From Polynucleobacter sp. (GTDB lineage Bacteria > Pseudomonadota > Gammaproteobacteria > Burkholderiales > Burkholderiaceae): a stretch of 10,442 bases of DNA. The stretch spans positions 1 through 10,442 of the forward strand of contig JALRHB010000039.1 in NCBI GenBank assembly GCA_023253245.1, in the 5' to 3' direction. Within the stretch, counting starts at the first letter, position 1, and the number at the start of each line of letters is the position of its first letter. The position numbers were made by a program, and so were the translations under genes. The notes beneath the pieces were generated by a model that worked only from the letters and a program-made list of their open reading frames with translations, did no database searches and had not been told where the DNA came from. This document shows, piece after piece, positions 1 through 6,459 of the stretch.

Positions 1-823
1 GGCCAACCCCCTCAATGACCCCGGTATACATTGGGGAGCGATCCAGGCCGCCGCGGATAATGTCATGAGTTTGCTCGTTTGTATGAGAAATCCAACAAGG
101 CACTTGTTTTGGATGCTGCTCAGGACGGCCCAAATAAGAAAAAACTGGGACTGGGTCTAAATCTCCAGGCTGCTCCAACATAACCGAAAAATCTATCGTT
201 CTTCCATCAATGCGAGGTGGGGTTCCAGTCTTAAGCCTACCCTGGGGAAGATTTAGCTCCTTCAATCGAGCGGAAAGCGAAACAGATGCTGGGTCTCCAG
301 CACGGCCGCCAGCATAATTATTCAATCCAATATGAATCTTGCCATCCAAAAATGTTCCTGCAGTAAGCACGACTTTTTTGGCCATAAACTGCAGGCCCAT
401 TTGGGTAATAACCCCCTGAACCTGGTCTCCATGAACTAGAAGGTCATCAACAGCCCCCTGAAATAGGGCGAGGTTTTCTTGATTTTCAAGACGACGACGT
501 ATTGCTGCTTTATAGAGAATGCGATCGCCCTGAGCGCGAGTGGCCCTCACTGCTGGGCCCTTGCTTGAGTTGAGAATACGAAATTGAATGCCCGCCTCAT
601 CGGTCGCGGCAGCCATCGCACCCCCCATGGCATCTATTTCTTTAACCAAATGACCCTTACCAATTCCACCAATCGAAGGGTTGCAACTCATTGCGCCTAG
701 ATTTTCAATGCTATGGGTGATTAAGAGTGTGTCGCAGCCCATGCGTGCAGAGGCAAGGGCGGCCTCGGTCCCAGCGTGCCCACCACCAACGACTATGACA
801 TCAAAATTTTTTGAATAACGCAT
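1..823 (-). CDS. mnmG: tRNA uridine-5-carboxymethylaminomethyl modification enzyme MnmG (GidA), N-terminal part, cut by window edge
   Basis: MnmG is an FAD enzyme that, with the GTPase MnmE, adds the carboxymethylaminomethyl (or aminomethyl) group to C5 of wobble uridine-34 in certain tRNAs. Reading leftward from the ATG at 821-823 gives 274 residues before the edge. The FAD-binding glycine loop GGGHAG is at residues 13-18. It is followed by the family blocks MSCNPSIGGIGKGHL near residue 46, GIQFRILNSSKGPAVRATRAQ, TAGTFLDGKIHIGL, GRLKTGTPPRID and GLDRSPMYTGVIEGVG at the edge. The protein follows the E. coli protein closely without indels that I can see, so the gene looks intact as far as visible. 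The catalytic-cysteine region and C-terminal MnmE-binding domain lie outside. A GAGG Shine-Dalgarno at 830-833 sits 6 nt before the ATG. It is first in its transcript; in relatives rsmG, parA and parB follow. Confidence 0.97.
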   Translation of the reverse strand, partial: MRYSKNFDVIVVGGGHAGTEAALASARMGCDTLLITHSIENLGAMSCNPSIGGIGKGHLVKEIDAMGGAMAAATDEAGIQFRILNSSKGPAVRATRAQGDRILYKAAIRRRLENQENLALFQGAVDDLLVHGDQVQGVITQMGLQFMAKKVVLTAGTFLDGKIHIGLNNYAGGRAGDPASVSLSARLKELNLPQGRLKTGTPPRIDGRTIDFSVMLEQPGDLDPVPVFSYLGRPEQHPKQVPCWISHTNEQTHDIIRGGLDRSPMYTGVIEGVG

Positions 824-846
824 GATTTGCCTCGGATAGGGCGATG

Positions 847-875
847 ATCATAGCATTTTGTTGGTTTCACGTGAA
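847..875 (-). promoter_or_regulatory. Probable extended -10 promoter for mnmG
   Basis: On the minus strand the sequence TGC-TATGAT (847-855) is an extended -10 element: a TGn followed by a hexamer one base from TATAAT. Transcription would start near 839-841, giving a leader of about 17 nt with the Shine-Dalgarno inside it. The -35 position (about 870-875) has no good TTGACA match, which is typical of extended -10 promoters, and it falls inside the parS palindrome at 863-878. A ParB complex there would be expected to interfere with RNA polymerase. The hexamer match is seen directly; promoter activity is inferred. Confidence 0.5.
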
Positions 876-878
876 ACA
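863..878. other. parS: parS centromere site (ParB binding)
   Basis: The sequence GGTTTCACGTGAAACA contains the perfect 14-bp palindrome GTTTCACGTGAAAC (864-877). It matches the bacterial parS consensus TGTTTCACGTGAAACA at 15 of 16 positions, differing only at the first base. ParB loads here and spreads as a CTP-dependent clamp; ParA and SMC then act on the complex to segregate and organise the origin region. The context fits: it is about 9 kb from the dnaA-dnaN origin and directly upstream of mnmG, the gene that usually leads the mnmG-rsmG-parA-parB block. I saw only half-matches elsewhere in the window. Confidence 0.88.
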
Positions 879-991
879 ATTACTGATTTTTTAAGCGAAT
901 ACTACTGGAAAAATTCTGTAAGTAATTGATTTAATTAGATTTTTATAAAAATGTAATGGCCTAACAAATTAATAGCTAAGCTCTAGAGGTG

Positions 992-1034
992 GTTGCGGCG
1001 CACTGGCGTCACAACTAAACCAAAACTGTTTTGG
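992..1034 (-). terminator. Two tandem stem-loops after livM, weak terminator candidate
   Basis: Read on the minus strand, 8 nt after the livM-type stop codon there is a hairpin CCAAAACAGTTTTGG (1034-1020; six paired bases around a three-base loop) followed by a short T-rich run TTTAGTT. A second, GC-rich hairpin follows (1015-992) with a ten-position stem that has one mismatch and one G-T pair around a 4-nt loop. Neither has a long T tract, so intrinsic termination is uncertain. Their place, between the end of the transporter operon and the mnmG promoter, is where a terminator would be expected. Confidence 0.35.
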
Positions 1035-1041
1035 GTCTAAC

Positions 1042-1977
1042 TCAATGATTCTTTTTGAAAAAGTGGGCAATCTCTCCAACAACCCCTCGCCGGAATGCCA
1101 AAACACAAATTACAAAAATAAAACCTGTTGCAATTGTGCTCCATGAGCCAATATTGGCAAGATAGTTTTGCAAGCCCACCACGATACCGGCGCCAACAAC
1201 TGGCCCAAAAATAGTTCCCATTCCGCCCAACAAGGTCATCAGCACAACTTCGCCAGACATATGCCAATGTACATCGGTTAAGGTTGCCAACTGGAAAACG
1301 AGAGATTTCATAGAGCCAGCCAACCCCGATAGAGCAGCAGATATCACAAAAGAAATTAATTTAAAACGATCAACATCGTAGCCAAGAGAAATGGCGCGCG
1401 GCTCATTTTCACGTATCGCTTTAAGAACTTGACCAAAAGGGGAGTGCACTGTTCGGACAATCAATGCAAAAGCCAATAAGAAAACACATAAAACAAAGTA
1501 ATACATTGCGACATCGTTTTTCAAATCTATGAAGCCAAACAACATGCCGCGCGGCACGCCCTGAATTCCATCCTCGCCACCCGTAAATGGAAGTTGAACC
1601 GCAAGAAAGTAAACCATTTGAGATAAAGCCAGGGTAACCATCGCAAAGTAAATGCCTTGTCGACGAATTGCCAGAGAGCCAATTAGAAAACCTAAACAAG
1701 CAGAGCCAAAGACGCCAAGAATAATTCCTAGTTCTGTTGATAAGCCTGCTTCTTTACACAAATAGGCGGTGATATATGCAGACGTTCCAAAGAAAGCAGC
1801 ATGTCCAAACGAAAGCAAACCAGTAAAGCCGAGCAACAAATTAAATGCGCAAGCAAAAAGGGCGAAGCACAACACCTTCATAGCAAATACTAAATAAATA
1901 AAATCTTGGAACGGCAACAAAAGTGCGATTAAAACCAAAATGCCGTAGAGTAGTTTGATATTCAGTTTCATAGTCAT
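1042..1977 (-). CDS. livM: Branched-chain amino acid-type ABC transporter permease, LivM family
   Basis: This is an inner-membrane permease of the hydrophobic amino acid (HAAT) uptake family, which pairs with the LivH-type subunit to form the channel. The 311-aa protein has many hydrophobic segments. It carries the LivM hallmark GFTGLLSFGHAAFFG (residues 50-64), the TGGEDGI loop (132-138), the cytoplasmic ATPase-coupling loop SPFGQVLKAIRENEPRA (179-195) and the conserved LLGGMGTIFGPVVGA (249-263). Length is usual for the family, allowing that E. coli LivM has extra N-terminal sequence. The ATG overlaps the stop of the upstream livH-type gene by 4 bp (1974-1977), implying translational coupling. 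A second ATG two codons in (1969-1971) is an equally possible start, because the region before the first has only a weak GAGAAAG. It is the last gene of the five-gene operon. The substrate cannot be read from the permease. Confidence 0.93.
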   Translation of the reverse strand: MTMKLNIKLLYGILVLIALLLPFQDFIYLVFAMKVLCFALFACAFNLLLGFTGLLSFGHAAFFGTSAYITAYLCKEAGLSTELGIILGVFGSACLGFLIGSLAIRRQGIYFAMVTLALSQMVYFLAVQLPFTGGEDGIQGVPRGMLFGFIDLKNDVAMYYFVLCVFLLAFALIVRTVHSPFGQVLKAIRENEPRAISLGYDVDRFKLISFVISAALSGLAGSMKSLVFQLATLTDVHWHMSGEVVLMTLLGGMGTIFGPVVGAGIVVGLQNYLANIGSWSTIATGFIFVICVLAFRRGVVGEIAHFFKKNH

Positions 1978-2894
1978 CTTTCTCGCCCAAAAAGTCCTGC
2001 TGGACGAATAAGTAAAACGATAGCCATGATGACAAAAATTACTACTCCTGAAGCCTCTGGGTAAAACACCTTTGTTAAGCCCTCAATCAAACCCAAGGCA
2101 AGCCCAGTCAATATAGACCCCATGATGGATCCCATCCCACCAATAACCACAACCGCAAACACAATAATGATGAGGTTTGAACCCATTAGAGGGTTTACCT
2201 GAAAAATTGGCGCGGCCAATACTCCAGCAAATCCCGCAAGACCGACGCCATAGGCATAGGCTAAAGAAATCATTAGCGGAACATTAATACCAAATGCTTG
2301 GAGTAATTTTGGATTTTCTGTTCCTGCGCGAAGATACGAGCCTAGCTTCGTTCTTTCAATTACATACCAAGTGGAAAAGCAAACCACTAATGAAGCCACC
2401 ACCACCCACAATCGATACTTGGGCAAAATAATTCCGATAGACTCTAAAGGAATAGCCCCTTGTAATATTTCTGGTGCTGGATAGCTTTCGCCAGAGATAC
2501 CATACCAATGACGAAACATGCCCTCAATAATTAACGCCAAACCAAATGTAAGCAACAGACCATATAGATGATCGAGGTGATAAAGACGTCGCAACATGGC
2601 GCGCTCCAAAATCAACCCGAAGCCCGCCATTATCAGAGGAACAAGAATAAGTGCAAACCAATAGTTAACTGATAAATCGGGATGGCCAAGCCATTGGCCT
2701 ATCTGCGTTAAACCAATCCACGCAACAAAAGCGCCCATGGTGTACTGCGCACCATGAGAAAAATTAATAATATTGAGAAGGCCAAAAATAATGGCCAATC
2801 CCAAACTTAATATGGCATAAAAGGAGCCATTAATAAGGCCCACCAAGAGCTGGGCTACCAGCCCTTGTGGGGTGATTCCAAGAAGTTCAAACAT
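1974..2894 (-). CDS. livH: Branched-chain amino acid-type ABC transporter permease, LivH family
   Basis: This is the second inner-membrane permease of the HAAT importer. The 306-aa protein shows the LivH signature GSFYAILSLGLAIIFGLLN (residues 23-41) followed by NFSHGAQYTMGAF (44-56). The ATPase-coupling loop TKLGSYLRAGTENPKLLQAFG is around residues 182-202, then VIGGMGSIMGS (250-260) and the usual C-terminal end LLIRPAGLFG (294-303). About eight hydrophobic segments are visible, and the length matches the family. The ATG is 22 bp downstream of the binding-protein gene. The ribosome site is poor: AGGT directly abuts the start codon, so translation may rely on readthrough from the highly expressed binding-protein gene. 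Its stop codon overlaps the livM-type start. Confidence 0.94.
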   Translation of the reverse strand: MFELLGITPQGLVAQLLVGLINGSFYAILSLGLAIIFGLLNIINFSHGAQYTMGAFVAWIGLTQIGQWLGHPDLSVNYWFALILVPLIMAGFGLILERAMLRRLYHLDHLYGLLLTFGLALIIEGMFRHWYGISGESYPAPEILQGAIPLESIGIILPKYRLWVVVASLVVCFSTWYVIERTKLGSYLRAGTENPKLLQAFGINVPLMISLAYAYGVGLAGFAGVLAAPIFQVNPLMGSNLIIIVFAVVVIGGMGSIMGSILTGLALGLIEGLTKVFYPEASGVVIFVIMAIVLLIRPAGLFGRER

Positions 2895-2916
2895 ACCTGT
2901 CGAAAAGAAAACTACT

Positions 2917-4146
2917 TTACTTATTGGTAACCAATTTACATCTTGACAATGAAAGTGGTTGGGTCGCCTCAGCAGCAGGAATCACTGCTTTAACATTGTA
3001 GTAATCCCAAGGACTCTTCGATTCAGATGGTTTTTTCACTTCCAATAAATACATATCGTGTTCGAATTTACCGTCGGCACGAATCTTGCCTTTAAATAGA
3101 CCATCATCAATATTGGTTGATTTAAGAGCCTTCATAACTGCCTGAGTATCATCGGTCCCGGCTTTTTGAACTGCATTCAAATACGCCAGCACAGATGAAT
3201 ATACGCCCGCCTGAACACTAGTTGGCATGCGCTTGTGTTGCAAGATAAAGCGTTTAGAGAATTCGCGAGTCTTCTCGTCCCTATCCCAATAAAATCCTTC
3301 TGTTAGATACATGCCCTGGGCAGCATTAAGCCCTAAAGAATGCACATCAGAAATAAACATCAATAAAGGAACAACGGTTTGTTTTTTATTTACCCCGAAC
3401 TCGGCAGCCTGCTTAACTGTATTAATAGTATCTTGGCCGGCATTGGCAAGGGCCACAACATCAGCGCCGCTGGCTTGTGCCTTAAGGAGGTAAGAAGAAA
3501 AGTCGCTGTTAGGGAACGGATGCTTGCTTGTACCTAAAACCTTGCCACCGTTTGCAGTAACGACATTGGTGGCATCCTTTTCTAAAGCTGCACCAAAAGC
3601 ATAGTCAGCAGTAATAAAGTACCAATTCTTTTTACCCTGCTTTACAACCGCCTTGCCAGTACCATTTGAGAGCGCATACGTGTCATACGTCCAATGAACA
3701 TTGTTGGCCGTACATTTTTCATTAGTGATTGGCAGGGAAGCTGCGCCAGAAACAAGGGTGATTTTGTTTTTCTGTTCAGCCACTTCCATAACAGCCAAAG
3801 CAACGTTTGTAGAAACCAACTCAACAATCACATCTACACCGTCTTTGTCATACCATTCGCGCGCTTTGTTTGCAGCAATATCTGCTTTATTTTGATGATC
3901 AGCACTAACAAGCTCAATTTTTTTACCAATTACGGTGCCGTCTTTTGAGAAATCAGCAATTGCCATTTTTGCTGCAATTACCGCTCCCGCACCAGCCAAA
4001 TCAGAATAGGTTGATGACAAGTCGGTCAATACACCAATCTTCACAACGTCCCCGCTTACTTTGGCTCCACCGCTTTGCGCAAAAACAGGGTTTGTGCCAA
4101 ACATGGTTGCCGCGACCAAGCACGCAGTAATCTGTCTTAACTTCAT
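2917..4146 (-). CDS. Periplasmic substrate-binding protein of HAAT ABC transporter (Peripla_BP_6 type)
   Basis: This is a soluble periplasmic receptor that captures the substrate and delivers it to the LivH/LivM-type permeases. The 409-aa precursor begins with a clear Sec signal peptide: MKLR, a hydrophobic core, then a VFA cleavage site after residue 23. The mature start VVKIGVLTDLSSTYSDLAG (about 35-53) is the type I fold N-terminus typical of LivJ/LivK relatives. Two cysteines (in NEKCTANN and LSRCKLV) are present; whether they form a disulfide is not known. It is longer than E. coli LivK (about 370 aa) and belongs to the broad group whose members bind amino acids, amides, urea or aromatic acids, so the ligand is not assignable. 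A strong GGAG Shine-Dalgarno sits 6 nt before the ATG, and the gene lies mid-operon, 21 bp after the LivF-type gene. Confidence 0.92.
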   Translation of the reverse strand: MKLRQITACLVAATMFGTNPVFAQSGGAKVSGDVVKIGVLTDLSSTYSDLAGAGAVIAAKMAIADFSKDGTVIGKKIELVSADHQNKADIAANKAREWYDKDGVDVIVELVSTNVALAVMEVAEQKNKITLVSGAASLPITNEKCTANNVHWTYDTYALSNGTGKAVVKQGKKNWYFITADYAFGAALEKDATNVVTANGGKVLGTSKHPFPNSDFSSYLLKAQASGADVVALANAGQDTINTVKQAAEFGVNKKQTVVPLLMFISDVHSLGLNAAQGMYLTEGFYWDRDEKTREFSKRFILQHKRMPTSVQAGVYSSVLAYLNAVQKAGTDDTQAVMKALKSTNIDDGLFKGKIRADGKFEHDMYLLEVKKPSESKSPWDYYNVKAVIPAAEATQPLSLSRCKLVTNK

Positions 4147-4167
4147 TTCGATCTCCTATAAAAATCG

Positions 4168-4872
4168 CTAAACACCAAGATACTCATTTAATAAACCGGC
4201 TTTATTAGCCAACTCGCTTTTTGCAACAACCTCAACTACCCTGCCATGCTCTACTACGTAATGTCGATCAGCTAAGGGGGCAGCAAACCTAAAATTTTGC
4301 TCCACCAGCACAATTGTGAAACCCTTGTTTCTAAGACTGCTTACCACCTCCCCCAGTTTTTCAACAATGACCGGGGCCAAACCTTCGGTAATTTCATCAA
4401 GCAATAATAGTTTTGCGCCCGTTCTTAAAATTCGAGCCATTGCCAACATTTGTTGCTCACCACCAGAGAGCCTAGTTCCAGGGCTATTCCGGCGCTCATA
4501 TAGATTAGGAAACATCTCATAAATTTCATCTAGACCCATCCCGCCCACCGAAACTTCTGGTAGCAACAATAAGTTTTCTTCTGCGCTTAAGCTAGCAAAA
4601 ATGCCTCTCTCTTCGGGGCAATACCCAACACCCAGTCGCGCAATCTTGTAGGTGGGCATGGCGATTGCCTCTTCACCATACACCCTTACCGACCCAACTC
4701 TTTTGCTTGTCAGACCAAGAATTGTCTTTAATATAGTGGTTCGTCCTGCGCCATTTCGCCCCAGTAAAGTCACCACCTCCCCATCGTTCACCGAGAAATC
4801 AACGCCGTGCAAGATATGGGATTCACCATACCAAGACTCAAGGTGTTTTACTTCCAGTGCACAAGACCTCAT
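4168..4872 (-). CDS. livF: HAAT ABC transporter ATP-binding protein, LivF family, with Arg in place of the Walker A Lys
   Basis: This is one of the two cytoplasmic ATPases powering the importer. The 234-aa length is typical of LivF. Visible motifs are Walker A GRNGAGRTT (residues 38-46), the signature LSGGEQQ (135-141), Walker B LLLLDEIT with catalytic Glu160, and VEQN (190-193), where LivF proteins usually carry Gln instead of the switch His. The notable point is Walker A: the invariant phosphate-binding Lys is Arg44, read from a cga codon. From memory, related betaproteobacterial LivF proteins can share this Arg, so it may be a subfamily trait rather than damage. The frame is otherwise intact. 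The ATG overlaps the TGA of the LivG-type gene by 4 bp, with a GGAGAG ribosome site just inside that gene. Confidence 0.93.
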   Translation of the reverse strand: MRSCALEVKHLESWYGESHILHGVDFSVNDGEVVTLLGRNGAGRTTILKTILGLTSKRVGSVRVYGEEAIAMPTYKIARLGVGYCPEERGIFASLSAEENLLLLPEVSVGGMGLDEIYEMFPNLYERRNSPGTRLSGGEQQMLAMARILRTGAKLLLLDEITEGLAPVIVEKLGEVVSSLRNKGFTIVLVEQNFRFAAPLADRHYVVEHGRVVEVVAKSELANKAGLLNEYLGV

Positions 4873-5630
4873 AGCGACTCTCCGCCATGGCTACCCATGT
4901 AAGCCTCGATCACCAGGGGATTGTTTGAAACCTCGTTATAAGAGCCTTCAGCCAAAACTGATCCACGCTGTAAAACTGTGATGCGGTCTGCAATGGAAGA
5001 GACAACCTTCATGTTGTGCTCAACCATTAATATGGTGCGCCCCTTTGAAACTCGATCAATTAATTCGGTAACTCGCTCAACATCCTCATGGCCCATACCT
5101 TGGGTGGGCTCATCAAGCAACATAAGCTCCGGCTCCATTGCCATAGTTGTGGCTATTTCTAAAGCCCTTTTGCGGCCGTATGCCAGGTTCAAGGTTTCTT
5201 CATGAGCAAAATCGGAGAGGCCAACCTCGTGCAATAGCTCTTCTGCACGCGAGTTAAGGACATTTAAAGACTCGCCCGATTTCCAAAAATGAAGCTCTGT
5301 GCCTAACCCTCGCTGCAGTGCAACACGAACATTCTCCAACACACTTAAATGAGGGAAAACGGCTGAAATCTGAAATGAGCGAATAACACCGCGACGTGCA
5401 ATCTGGGCAGGGCGCTCCTTTGTAATATCAAACCCATTGAAAAGGATTCGGCCAGAGGATGGCTCTAGAAATTTTGTTAATAAATTAAAGCAGGTTGTCT
5501 TGCCGGCACCATTTGGCCCAATCAACGCATGTATAGTGCCGCGAGTAACGTTTAAATTTACGTCACTAACCGCTGAAAAGCCTTTAAAGGTTTTTCCAAG
5601 TCCAATTGTCTTTAAGATTGTTTCTTCCAA
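4869..5630 (-). CDS. livG: HAAT ABC transporter ATP-binding protein, LivG family, TTG start
   Basis: This is the other ATPase of the importer and the first gene of the operon. The 253-aa protein has canonical Walker A GPNGAGKTT (38-46), Q-loop SFQ (85-87), the LivG-type variant signature LAYGRKRALEIA (149-160), Walker B LLDEPTQGM with Glu174, and the switch His205 in VEHN. The C-terminal tail NPLVIEAYMG is the family's extra helix. The start is TTG (5628-5630). The frame is open further upstream to a stop at 5748-5750 but holds no ATG, GTG or other TTG there, and an AAGGA Shine-Dalgarno sits 6 nt before this TTG. Starting here leaves the usual few residues before the first beta strand. A 97-bp gap upstream probably carries the operon promoter. 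Confidence 0.94.
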   Translation of the reverse strand: MEETILKTIGLGKTFKGFSAVSDVNLNVTRGTIHALIGPNGAGKTTCFNLLTKFLEPSSGRILFNGFDITKERPAQIARRGVIRSFQISAVFPHLSVLENVRVALQRGLGTELHFWKSGESLNVLNSRAEELLHEVGLSDFAHEETLNLAYGRKRALEIATTMAMEPELMLLDEPTQGMGHEDVERVTELIDRVSKGRTILMVEHNMKVVSSIADRITVLQRGSVLAEGSYNEVSNNPLVIEAYMGSHGGESL

Positions 5631-5727
5631 ACCTAATCCTTCGGGCGCAAGAGCCGTCGAAAGCTTAAGAATAACCGAGAAGAATTTATCTCGACATATC
5701 GATAACCCTAAAAAATTATTAGGTACA
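5631..5727 (-). promoter_or_regulatory. Intergenic region ahead of the transporter operon, probable promoter with imperfect inverted repeats
   Basis: This is the only gap inside the otherwise tightly packed transporter block, so the operon promoter is likely here or within the end of the DUF3717-like gene. No hexamer pair is convincing; the best is a TAAATT -10 with a poor -35 (TTAGGG) 17 nt away. Two overlapping imperfect inverted repeats are visible: CGAGA/TCTCG (5676-5693) and TTATC-TCGA/TCGATAA (5686-5705). They could be an operator, but the arms are short. I see no attenuator or riboswitch. Confidence 0.35.
5637..5641 (-). promoter_or_regulatory. Shine-Dalgarno that fixes the TTG start of the LivG-type gene
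   Basis: On the minus strand AAGGA lies 6 nt before the TTG codon at 5628-5630. No other start codon exists upstream in the same frame before the stop at 5748-5750. This spacing and the lack of alternatives support the unusual start. Confidence 0.7.
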
Positions 5728-5952
5728 TCACTTATCTTGGATTGTTTTTAGATAGCACTCGATAGCAGATTGAGCGGTTTCGTCGAGCACATCCATTGGC
5801 ATTCTTTGCGCGCCCTGAACAATCATTAGGGCATAAGGCTTTGCCAAAGCAGAGGCCTCTAAACAAAGATGTAGCTCTTCGCCAAATGCTGGAGATTGGC
5901 TACGCCAATAATTAATTGCAGCCTCTAAATCCTGAATACTAATAAACAGCAT
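5728..5952 (-). CDS. Small conserved protein, DUF3717-like
   Basis: This 74-aa acidic cytoplasmic protein has no signal peptide and no membrane segment. It starts with ISIQDLEAAINYWRSQSP, then ELHLCLEASALAKPYALMIV, then a C-terminal helix ETAQSAIECYL. This pattern matches my memory of DUF3717, a short family found mainly in Burkholderiales; its biochemical role is unknown to me. The length is right for the family. It begins 14 bp after the SET-domain gene and probably shares its transcript. There is only a weak ribosome site before the ATG. The function is not assigned. Confidence 0.8.
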   Translation of the reverse strand: MLFISIQDLEAAINYWRSQSPAFGEELHLCLEASALAKPYALMIVQGAQRMPMDVLDETAQSAIECYLKTIQDK

Positions 5953-5966
5953 GAAGATGAATGTGT

Positions 5967-6455
5967 TTAGTCAAGCGCCAACATTGTGCCGCGGCATTTC
6001 TTGGCGCCACAACGACAAGCGTAGTCTTTTTTCATTTGCTTTGTGATGCGCCCCTCAACACCAAGAGAGTAGTCATAAAAAAGCTCCTCTCCAACCTTGA
6101 GGTCCCGCTTGGCATATATAAACACCCTGGGCTTGCCAGAAAAAGTATTTTCGCGCGTCTCGCAACATGGTTTACACGAGTGATTAATCCACCGAGCAGC
6201 ATTTCCACCATACTTTGCATCAATACACCTTCCATCCTCAAGAGAAAAATAAAAGGTGTGGTTTGGATCTTTTGGGTCGTGCGGGTGACGCTTCTCGGCC
6301 AACTTCCAACTAATACGTTCGCCCTTGTATTCGATGATGGCATCACCCTTTTTAAATGGCTTAGCTACAAAAACACCCTTGCCATGAATGGGTGATGACC
6401 TTACAACGATGCGCGACCTATCAATCTTAGGCGGTTTTAATTTCTTTTTACTCAT
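5967..6455 (-). CDS. SET-domain protein lysine methyltransferase
   Basis: This is a 162-aa stand-alone SET protein, expected to transfer a methyl group from S-adenosylmethionine to a protein lysine. A basic N-terminal tail (KKKLKPPK) precedes the domain. Motifs seen are SPIHGKGVFVAK (21-32, SAM-binding start), RWINHSC (88-94), GEELFYDYS (122-130, with the catalytic Tyr region at 127-129) and a post-SET CRCGAKKC (147-154). Cys94 with Cys147, Cys149 and Cys154 could form the zinc site seen in eukaryotic SET/post-SET enzymes. Two departures from the usual motifs are NHSCKPC, where Asn normally follows Pro, and Phe126 where Thr is common. It lies 4 bp after gyrB with no clear ribosome site, so it is probably co-transcribed and coupled. 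The target is unknown; lysine-rich histone-H1-like proteins of this bacterial group are one guess. Confidence 0.9.
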   Translation of the reverse strand: MSKKKLKPPKIDRSRIVVRSSPIHGKGVFVAKPFKKGDAIIEYKGERISWKLAEKRHPHDPKDPNHTFYFSLEDGRCIDAKYGGNAARWINHSCKPCCETRENTFSGKPRVFIYAKRDLKVGEELFYDYSLGVEGRITKQMKKDYACRCGAKKCRGTMLALD

Positions 6456-6459
6456 TCAA

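Noticed and set aside
1406..1414. TTTTCACGT, resembling half of a parS site, inside the livM-type gene
   Set aside because: Only the left half matches; the other arm is absent, so ParB specific binding is unlikely.
4168..4872. LivF-type gene as a pseudogene because of the Walker A change
   Set aside because: The frame, length and all other motifs are intact, and the change is a single conservative substitution, so an intact subfamily member is more likely.
4652..4981. A 109-codon plus-strand open frame across the two ATPase genes
   Set aside because: Antisense shadow of two conserved ATPase genes, with no independent coding signal.
5707..5723. CCTAA/TTAGG stem-loop after the DUF3717-like gene as an intrinsic terminator
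   Set aside because: Five mostly A-T pairs around a 7-nt loop and no following T tract; too weak to call.
5437..5751. A 104-codon plus-strand open frame across the LivG-type gene start and the 97-bp gap
   Set aside because: It mostly mirrors the Walker A region of the ATPase on the other strand and has no family resemblance.
5961..6395. A 144-codon open frame on the plus strand opposite the SET gene
   Set aside because: It is antisense to a well-supported SET-domain gene, has no recognisable domain, and its composition is that of a shadow frame.
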